A stretch of DNA of 64,000 nt, taken from the NCBI GenBank assembly GCA_030374805.1, contig JARGSG010000224.1, forward strand, positions 682,001-746,000, given 5' to 3'. Below the pieces are notes generated by a model. The model had not been told where the DNA came from. It ran no database searches and saw only the letters and a program-made list of their open reading frames with translations. A program made the position numbers and the translations under genes. Of the stretch, positions 56,274 to 64,000 are shown piece after piece. Position 1 is the first letter of the stretch. Each line of letters begins with the position of its first letter. This stretch comes from Gracilaria gracilis. Its lineage: Eukaryota; Rhodophyta; Florideophyceae; Gracilariales; Gracilariaceae.

Positions 56274-57820
56274 TTACAAGTACTTCACAACGTTGCAAAC
56301 AGCCGCCCAGTTCTCATGGCATAGCGCGCGATCATTTTCTTCCTCCACATTGTTCGACCCGTTAATGCTGCTCCCCGTGTCGTGACGAACAGCAAACATG
56401 GCGCCGATGGCAATCCGACCGGACACATATGAAACCAAAGCTTTCTCACTTGCCGTGTCTTTCTTCCCGCCTTTGCCCGTCTTGTCGCGCATCAGCTCCG
56501 CAAACCATGACTCAAGTGCCTTGTTTATGCGACGCCAAGCTTCCGCATGGCCGTCGAATGCGGCTGCTCGCTGGATAATCGCAGTTCATATCCCCATAAT
56601 CGCCTTGTGCCGGAATGGCACAGCGTTGTCGCCGTTGTCACGCAGTAAAATGGACAATGAGTCATACCCAGCGTGGATCTGAGTCTCTCTGAGGTCGATT
56701 AGCTCCTTCATAAACACCGACAGAACGTCCGTGTCGGGATTGCAAGCCAAGAGACGCAAACAGATTCCGGTAACAACTCGTGTTTCAGAATCCAATAGAT
56801 CACCGGCTACAGCCAAGCTACAGAGTGCCTGCGACTCAAACAATGCGAGCCATATTTGTCAATAGATTGTGTTCATCCTGGAATCGTTGTCGTCGACGAG
56901 TCCGTGGCCTCCAATCGAGTTGTCAGCTCCGAGGATCCATTCAGTCATATCGCTTGTACTCTCACATAGTTCGTCATCAACCCTGTTTCCCACTGTCTTA
57001 GGTAGCGACCCTGCTCTCTCTTGTAAAATGAGCTCTGGTGCAAGAACGGGTTCAAGAATAATAGGTTTTGATGGCACCGGGATTTGCAGGGCGTCAAATT
57101 CTTGAGTCTTTCTCCTCGCATCACCTGTGTTGCCTGCTGTGTTGCTTTCAAGATACTGCGACAGCAAATCCTTTTCCCTAGGATCCCTCCATTCATTATG
57201 ATCATTGTCAGTATTGTCTCCAAACGCCAAACCATCCTCATCATCCAGGACCGGGCTGTGTTCCCCGAGACCGCGGCCGCCTAGTTCTTTCCCACGTTCA
57301 CCCTTGCCTTTCGGTTCCAGCTCCAACTCTTCGTCGTCTTCGCCTATAAAATCTTTTCCACCTAGAGCCTCGATTAAAAGCCGAATATCTTTCTCTTTCG
57401 GCTCGCCTTCCATGCGATTCAAGAACATTTCGAATCCTCGCTCTATGGACTGCAGCATATTATGATTCGCGTCACGAGCGTCGGACACACTGCCTTCCAC
57501 GCTGTGCGTGCTTCAATCTTAGCTACGTTATCCGATTCCAGGTCCCACACCGAGTTCATTTTCCCCCGTGAACCATGAGAGCGGGAGGAAGCAACATGAT
57601 CTGCGGTTATGCGTTTCCGAACATCACGGTTTGGCCATGCAGAGCCACAAGACGTTGCAACAGGGGTGGACTTGGTAAAATGGTGTTTCGCGTTGGGGGG
57701 AGGTTCGGACATGTGTTCGCATGTATCGTTGCTGACGCGCAGAGAATGTCCCATATTGTTCATGGTCGAAGCGGTAAATCTGCAGTGACGAACAGGCGGC
57801 TGCAGCACAGAGGAGCTCAT
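56274..57820 (-). pseudogene. Broken helical-repeat protein gene, unknown family
   Basis: An ATG at 57820 starts a Ser/Pro-rich N-terminus that stays open to about 57490. The frame then shifts, and a single second frame runs to 56274 with two in-frame TGA codons at 56861-56859 and 56588-56586. Both stand where a Trp would fit: NTIY[TGA]QIWLALFESQ and AIMGI[TGA]TAIIQRAA. After an acidic linker (GEDDEELELEPKGKG) the C-terminal half is an alpha-solenoid, with LCSLAVAGDLLDSETRVVTG and LIDLRETQIHAGYDSLSILL segments. A 41-nt GT-AG segment at the frameshift would restore the frame if spliced but is implausibly short. I read it as a pseudogene; the family is not recognised. Confidence 0.65.
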
Positions 57821-58896
57821 TATGATGAGGCGCAAGCGCACGAAGCAGAACGTCCAAACAAGCGGTATGAAATGAACTCAATGAAGGCAAGGAACAAACG
57901 CGCACAAAGTGTGGAATGAAGAGACGTATAGCCAGGCGTGACGCGCCGTACGCCACGAACAAGGGAAACGCAAGCGTGGCGGCGTGCGAGTCGGACAAGG
58001 AAGAACGAGAGAACGAAAAGGAGTTGGAAAGCGTTTGGAATAGAGACGCGTGCAGTCGATGGTCGGAGGTGGAAACGGCTAACAAGTTGCTGACGACGGT
58101 ATAGCTGGCAAGCGCAGCCTTTCAAAGACGACGGCAATCGGCCATGAATTTCCGGCGACTTCGTCGTCGCCGTACTCTCAAGTTGGGATTTGTTATGATG
58201 AGTGATCATTGATGATGCTGTCCGCTGTCTCCGAAACGTGGATGTCGGAGTTTTCAAATTCATGTAAAACAGTCACATGATTCGGAAACATTTTAAAGTT
58301 GGGTATCTCGGCATCCAGGATGGTGAAAAGATCTTTTTTCAAAATTTGGGTTTGAACTTTAGACTTTGAAGAATAGTTTTTGTCAAAATTCCGGAGTCAG
58401 AAATGTTAGTATGCTAGGACAGAGGTAGTAGGAGATATGGTATGCAATGCTCCGAATAAATTGAGTTTACAATTTTACACATAATATGGCCGTTGACTCT
58501 ATCAAAATCATCGAAATCAAGCGGTTTAGTCCTCCAACTTCAACGTTCGCATTTCACAATATCTAAAACATTTGGCATCCCCAGCCCAGAGATTCGGAAT
58601 GATCGTCGTGGATACCAAATTTGACAGCTCTTGGCGACCATGAGATTCCTATTATTGTTGTGTTGTGCTTGCGACACGTGAGATACGTGGAGAGCGACGC
58701 CACTGAGTCCAGCAGCGGCCCGGCAGAACGTCAGATGCACCTCCGCGAGTCTGGTGTAGCTATGAATCATAGCCTATGATAGATACGATGGTGGCGTTAC
58801 TTTCCGAATCGGAAATTTCAACGATCATCTACGAAGGTACGACGGTAGATACTCCTCTACCGCAACATATTTTTCATAGATGGTTCTTCTTTAATA
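57821..58896. other. 1.1-kb intergenic region
   Basis: No gene is supported. CTACGAAGGTACGACGGTAG at 58829-58848, followed by ATACTCCTCTACCG, lies about 50-70 bp before the ATG at 58897 and resembles the dispersed motif family. The rest is AT-rich and featureless. Confidence 0.4.
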
Positions 58897-60341
58897 ATGA
58901 CAACCGTGGTTCAGACGGACCACGCGTGCCCGCCAGATCGACTACCGCTGCCTTACATCGTTGTGATCGCCAACGCGGATAGAAGTCTCGTCATTGTGCA
59001 GCACAACAGGGACGGCAAACTTTGTTTTCCACGATTTGAATGCCCCGAAATACCGTTTTATGGGAAAAACGTGTGCAATTGCATCAGCCAGCGGCTTGAG
59101 AAGCTGTGTGGAACACGTTATGAGCTTATACTGCTGTATTCTACTATCAACGACTTTCCCAACGACCATGTGAGACCAATCTTCTCCAACTTTGAATGCT
59201 TGGCTCCCAACGACAAGGACACAGGGATGCCTATGGCTCCTGCATGCGAGCAGTACGAATGGATGGCAGCAAAACAAGTAAGTAAACTACTGGATTTGGT
59301 AGGTGAAGAGGAATGTCGCTGGATAGATGATACAAAAGACTTTGAAGCTTTTAGTTTCATGGTGAGGGACTACGAGTATGAGAGTGGTGAAAGAGATTCT
59401 GGCCTTCGACCGTGGGAGATGCCAGGTTGGTTCATCCGTACAACCAACGACGCGATTGATACACTTTCAAAGCTGGGATACGAGTACAAGGAAGTTTTGA
59501 GCAGTTCAGTATCTCTCACTGTAATGCCACTATACTGAGGGTTGATACAAACAAGGGAAGAGTGTACCCGAAAGCGAGCGACGATGTAGAGGGAAAGGTT
59601 ATCAGTCTGGTGGCAAGCTTTGCGCCTGAATTAGTGAGGAAAACCATATTTGTGAACGAGGAAAAGCAGTGGATGCTTATGAATGACCAAGGGGAGCCCG
59701 TTGGAGATGATACTAGGTGCGAGGATTTTTCGAGGCTTCTAATCAAGTTCAGAGAGCTTCAAATACAATCTATAGAGCACATCGAAGCGCTAAAAGACGC
59801 CGGGCTACGAGTCGAATTTTCTCAATTACTGATCCGACGAGCAAAAACAATGCTGGCAGACGTCTCTGTGAGGAAAAAACTTGCGAAATATGAAGAGTTT
59901 GAACTTGATGCGAAAGATGGGCTAGCAAACGTTGAAGTTCAAAGCAAAGCACCGTACACTCTTCTACGAGAGTTGTATGATAGTAGAAAATGTCCATTGT
60001 CATTGACACACGGTGATATAACCGAGAATGTGTTGAAAGCTGAGGATGGTACTCTTGGTCTACTCGACTGGGGTGCAGCTCAGATCGACATTCCTTTATC
60101 TGATAGTTACTGTTTTGACGTAACCCCCACGGTCATGGACAATTATCTCAGTTTGTGGGAGAAGTATGCCCGAGCATCTGATCTTAAGAAATTACTTGAA
60201 ATTATACCGATCCAGGGCTCCCTTGCGTTCGTCTTGGAGCGTTACGAGCATGGGGCTCCTGGATTATATGGTGAGAATGTTGTAAAGCTTACATGGTTAC
60301 TTTTGAAAGCGAAGAAAGTTGTAGATTGTAGAAAAGAGTAA
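58897..60341 (+). pseudogene. Aminoglycoside-phosphotransferase-like kinase gene with one frameshift
   Basis: Two frames make one protein. The first (58897-59538, ATG, 213 residues) ends in RPWEMPGWFIRTTNDAIDTL, the segment that precedes the kinase fold in bacterial and fungal APH-like proteins. The second resumes as FSISHCNATILRVDTNKGRV from about 59497 and runs to 60341. It contains YPKAS (the lysine strand), the Brenner box LTHGDITENVL and GLLDWGAAQIDIPLSD, the catalytic and Mg-binding motifs of the APH/choline-kinase family. One extra base in the TTTT run at 59495-59498 would join them. Otherwise the gene looks intact, so a sequencing error is as likely as a recent mutation. The substrate is unknown; an antibiotic is not implied. 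The N-terminal 150 residues are unassigned. Confidence 0.7.
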
Positions 60342-60619
60342 GTAACCAATGGTATATTGGGTCTGCCTTCTGTACCCACAAGACAAACAGTAGGCGTGAC
60401 ATATTACAGTAAGGTACCGGTGCATACCACACGGCTCTTATGTGCTTTCAAAATGTCTGCAACTTACCGTAAACCCTGACAGCTTCAGTAGCCTAAGGAG
60501 ATCAACAGGAGTACTTCAATACTAGTCTACTTTCCAATTTACATATCAAGGTAGAACAAAACACTTCATTTGTGGATCTCAGTTACTTTCTTAAGCAGCC
60601 TGTAAAAGGGTTCAAATGA

Positions 60620-60675
60620 GGGTACAGACATAGAAACCAATCATTGGTTTCTCGTCCATAAACCACCCTGTACCC
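60620..60675. repeat. Nested inverted repeats
   Basis: The inner perfect palindrome has arms AGAAACCAAT (60632-60641) and ATTGGTTTCT (60643-60652) around a single C. The outer arms are GGGTACAG (60620-60627) and CTGTACCC (60668-60675). Confidence 0.75.
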
Positions 60676-60686
60676 CCAAAAGAACC

Positions 60687-60870
60687 CCAGCTGCCATTCC
60701 AACTGCTTTCTTACTCATCGTTCTTAAACTGCAAGCCATACATGCTCTTCCATGTTCATAAACTGCGTGCCACACTTTTCCAGCTGCCATTCTAACTACT
60801 CTCTAACTGTTATATATCTTAAACTGCAAGCTCTGCTGTCCCATGTTCTTAAACTGCATGCCACACTATC
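60687..60870. repeat. Imperfect tandem duplication, about 92-bp unit
   Basis: Both units begin CCAGCTGCCATTC (60687 and 60780) and end AAACTGC(A/G)TGCCACACT. Each unit contains two CTTAAACTGC- or CATAAACTGC-type strings. Several substitutions separate them, so the duplication is not fresh. Confidence 0.7.
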
Positions 60871-61643
60871 CTTTTAGTGCAACTATTCTGTCTGTGAACC
60901 TTGTACCGCTTTTTTTTCTTGAAGAAAACGAGCGCTAATATCTTTGTACACAATTCTGTTTATTCAATAATGCTGCCCTTCCGGCAAGTAGAACCGTCAC
61001 CTTCTTATAAATATACCGCGTAAATCTCTATAGTTTTAAGTTCTAACAATTGAAAACCAAATTGTGATTCAGCTTCCTATAATGCCTTCAGATTCTTTTC
61101 TTACTGTCCAATTCCACAAAAACGTTTCATATTAATCAAAATTAGTAGAATAAAAATCTAAGTTCATTTTTTTGACGTCCCATTAACTCCAATCTTTGTT
61201 TCTATAGAATACTTAAATTCATGGCCATTGTTTATTTGCGACTTTCCCGAAGAACGCCAGAAGTTTTTCGGAAGAGCACTTGTTCTTTCAGTATCATATT
61301 CGTCTTTAATGGGTACACAAAACTGTTCTTAGGTGTTTTCTTTTTATTCTTTGTACATCTCTACTGGTACTTTTTTAATCTGCTACTTACAAACATTTCC
61401 CGCGGACTATGTTGACGTCTTGCAAAACATTAAAGTGCAGTCAGGAAATCTTACTCTCATGGCTGGTATCACTGTCTGCTACTCCAGCGTAAATGGACAA
61501 TGTTTATTTTCTAGTGGTGGCAGTGCACCGTCGTTAGGTAACCGACATCGCTGCGGAAAAGTCGTACGCATCTCTCTCTGTGCATTCAGTGGCGCCAAAA
61601 TTGGGTTTATAATTTTTGAGGTCGATCTCATAATTTATGATAG

Positions 61644-61665
61644 TGGGCTCGCAGTTGCGAGCCCA
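61644..61665. repeat. Perfect 10-bp hairpin
   Basis: TGGGCTCGCA (61644-61653) and TGCGAGCCCA (61656-61665) separated by GT. GC-rich in an AT-rich setting. Confidence 0.75.
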
Positions 61666-62025
61666 GTATTGCTCGAAGTATCTAACGACTTTGAGAGGCC
61701 TCGCTATCACTGGCATCCATGCTGCGTGTTCCTGCGTTCGTTTTTGGGCTTCTAAAAGCTCGCTACTGTCATCATCAGCAAGCTCTGTCGTCTGGCTTCG
61801 CTGACCTTCTTGTTGGTCTCTAACTGCACTTATTCTTCGTCCTCGTCATTTGGGATATTTCATACGCGCTGCTAAGTATCCACAACTAAGATTTTGACGC
61901 TTTTTTTCGTTTCATAAGGCCATCTTGTGGATCTCTTCGTATAATCTCAGATCTTGCCAGAGAGAGTGCTGCCTTACTTTCTATGGTGTTCCCCGGCCTT
62001 TTAATCTACTATCGCTCTTGTTTTC

Positions 62026-63000
62026 ATGCCTTGCTTGCTTTTGAACGCTTTCTTGCTTCGCGTTGTGTTGTGTTCATCTCATGGAAAGGAAAGGTCCTTC
62101 CAAACCAATTCAAGGGGGAGGGAAAGAAGTAGGATTTCGTCTTCCTCCTCAAGTTCTGCACGAAGAAGAGGAAAAAATGGAATTCATACTTCAAGACGTC
62201 TACAGATCGGTGGAACATCGCAGAATGCAACTCAACAGGGAAGCAGTATACGCGTCCGTTTCGAACGTTTCTGGAGTTTGCAATTCAAGAAGACATTTGC
62301 AAGTTATAAGCAAAGCTTTAACGTGGCGATTCTTTCTCCTGCGTCAGAGACGTGCGAAGTATCTAGAAACGTGCGACAAGAGAAACACCGAAGGAAGGGA
62401 CCCCGAAAGATCTAATAACATTACGAGGAGAGATACAGAGGGAACCCAACCTCTCTCTGGGACACGCTCTCCGCGATCTGGATTAGGTTCTGCGCACATA
62501 TGCAGCTGCTCGACGGAAGACCCATCTTGTTTTAAATGCTTTAGTTAACAAATTCGCAAGAACACTTCCAAAGTCAAGCTATCTTCGTCTAAGCCGCTTT
62601 TCAAGCAGGTTATACCTGGGTTGCCAAAAACTATCGAGAAGTGCGTTCAGCTATGGCGATTTGGTGATGAATCCAAAGTACTGCCTATACACTTGTTTGA
62701 CAAAGCAAGTTGTAGAAAAAAATTATTGAAGGCTACACAGACTCCTGGTGGAAGTTATCTGGGCAAAATTCTGCCTTCTACAAGTTTAAGAAGCTGATAT
62801 CTTTCGTGCTTCAAGAAGAAGAGTGTACTATTTCTGAAAATGAGGATGATTTTGACTGGGATTCTGCAATTCAAAAATTTCATAGGAGACACGACGTCGG
62901 CGGGGCTTCAAGTCCATTGAGTAGCGTTCTGTCATCCCGATCTTCTTCGTCTGAATCGTGTTGTTGACTGACGCCATTTTCTTTTGTTTCTTTATCGGTA
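62026..63000 (+). pseudogene. Decayed N-terminal coding part of a recombinase element
   Basis: Protein-like pieces alternate between frames. Around 62380-62600 one frame reads EIQREPNLSLGHALRDLD, stop, VLRTYAAARRKTHLVLNALV. At 62590-62710 another reads SSKPLFKQVIPGLPKTIEKC and WRFGDESKVLPIHLFDKASC; at an A-run near 62718 the frame slips, and it continues as EGYTDSWWKLSGQNSAFYKF then an acidic tail to a stop near 62964. The W-x-x-G...W...Y-x-F-K-K pattern recalls the GCR1_C-like DNA-binding domains found with Crypton recombinases, but this is tentative. At least one stop and two frame changes show decay. Confidence 0.4.
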
Positions 63001-63027
63001 GAGATAAGAACAGCTGTAAATTGAGCA

Positions 63028-64000
63028 ATGGAAGAGGGAGTTCATTCTTCTTCGACGCGAAGCAGGCTCGCGAGCTGTCGAGATGGATTTGAAGTTAACG
63101 ACCGGCAAGCGGGCTCTTATCAGGGATTGAGATCAGTGAATGATATCGTCAAACCGTCGTATAGCAGGTCATCGCGTGAAAACATGAAAGATCTGAGCGC
63201 TTGCTGCTGGAATATGCTAGAAAACACGGTACCCAAGATCCTTTTTCTGTAACACCTCATTCAAGCAGACTGGTATTAAATCTACTTGTTGAAAAATGCA
63301 GATATGACACCAAGAATGCTATGAAACTTGACACTATGGGAGGCTACGCGCAAGGACTTCGTTTATTATACTCTGAACACGGTCATACGGAAGCGTGGTA
63401 CTGCGACAAAGAGAGTGGAAAGGCATTTGGTAATCCTCTTATAAACAATCCAGATTATGAGAAGTTTCGAAAGGCTTACCGAGTGAACCTGGCACGATAT
63501 GGCGACGTTAGAACTCGATCGAGACCCCTTACGGCTGAAATAGTTTGTGACCATGCGGAGCAGTTTTGGTTTGGTACGAAGGAGTGGAAACTTCTCGACT
63601 TAGTTTTTCATTCCGTTTCTGTTTTAGGACTTTTTCTCGGACTTCGTTTCGACGAAATTTCGAAGCTAAGGATAGAAAATGTATCGGTTGGAAGACAATC
63701 AGCTTCTTTAACGCTGAAAACGGCTATTCAGAACTCGACTGCAGAGCGTGTATATGAAGTTCGAGACTGGCATGGAAACAGCGTCTTAATGTTTTCTGTC
63801 TACATGGACCCTTTTGTGGCTTTGCATTCCTGGCTTGTTCTAAGGGGAAATGATGCCGGTTTTCTGTTTCCCAGCGTATTAGACACCATGGGTGGATGTC
63901 GCCTAGAATTCACGAAACCGTTGAGCTGCAATAAGTTTGTAGCGTTTATGAGAAAACGATTGATGGACTTGGGAATTGGCTCAGATGATGTGAACACATT
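63028..64000 (+). mobile_element. Tyrosine recombinase (Crypton/DIRS-like), frameshifted and cut by the window end
   Basis: An ATG at 63028 starts a frame that shifts near 63180, at an AAAA run. From there one frame stays open to the end of the window (about 270 residues). It has a helical core-binding domain (LDTMGGYAQGLRLLYSEHGH, then a KFRKAYRVNLARYGD segment), followed by LGLFLGLRFDEISKLRIENV, whose Arg and Glu match the first catalytic box of tyrosine recombinases (R-x-x-E). FVALHSWLVLRG and FLFPS follow, as in this family before the second box. The H-x-x-R and Tyr boxes would lie beyond 64000. No reverse transcriptase is seen upstream, which favours a Crypton-like element over DIRS. Confidence 0.6.

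Larger units (their letters stand above)
60342..62025. other. 1.7-kb noncoding region with repeats and palindromes
   Basis: AT-rich sequence without recognisable genes. It holds a nested inverted repeat (60620-60675), a 2-unit tandem duplication (60687-60870) and a 10-bp hairpin (61644-61665), each listed separately. It may be the flank of the recombinase element to the right. Confidence 0.45.

Noticed and set aside
57460..57500. A 41-nt GT-AG segment as an intron restoring the frame of the 57820 gene
   Set aside because: It is far shorter than the one intron seen here (171 nt), and two in-frame TGA codons downstream remain unexplained.
57820..58263. A 147-codon minus-strand frame upstream of the 57820 start
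   Set aside because: Composition looks random and it lies in the probable promoter of the dead gene.
60620..60870. CRISPR-like or tRNA-like array
   Set aside because: Only two imperfect units without spacers; the setting is eukaryotic.

Overview
The window is nuclear DNA of an intron-poor eukaryote. Almost every gene is a single long exon. A plastid-type MenA (phylloquinone/menaquinone synthesis), an organelle-targeted TsaE and a putative organellar PNPase point to a photosynthetic eukaryote. A red alga, possibly a multicellular (florideophyte) one, is my best guess from architecture and gene content; I cannot confirm the species. Classic spliceosomal introns do occur: I found one 171-nt GT-AG intron splitting a small COX7A-like gene.

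Left part (1-45 kb) is mostly intact housekeeping genes. In order: THOC2 (mRNA export), a zinc-knuckle/DnaJ-type cysteine-rich protein, MenA, a C2H2 zinc-finger protein, a mid-SUN domain protein, an unknown protein, a Regnase-like NYN RNase, an OCRL-type inositol 5-phosphatase, TsaE, a large low-complexity zinc protein, the Crooked neck/Clf1 splicing factor, an armadillo-like protein, a protein with GG..LG repeats, YIF1 (ER-Golgi traffic), eIF2B epsilon, PNPase, phosphatidylinositol synthase and the spliced COX7A-like gene. Several neighbours are divergent pairs sharing short promoters.

Right part (45-64 kb) is decayed and rich in mobile DNA. It holds a WDR33/FY-type polyadenylation-factor pseudogene with stops at tryptophan positions and a frameshift; a 3.8-kb Copia LTR retrotransposon with perfect 5-bp target duplications but no integrase; an intact hAT-type transposase reading frame; a second pseudogene of unknown family with TGA at two probable tryptophan positions; an aminoglycoside-phosphotransferase-like gene broken by one frameshift; and a decayed tyrosine-recombinase element running off the right edge.

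The most unexpected signal is a dispersed intergenic motif, TACCGTTGGTA, with four exact copies and a family of near copies and imperfect palindromes. The exact copies lie upstream of start codons, which suggests a promoter element. No tRNA, rRNA, CRISPR or bacterial-type features were seen. Where the longest open frame begins without ATG, starts are given at the first plausible ATG.
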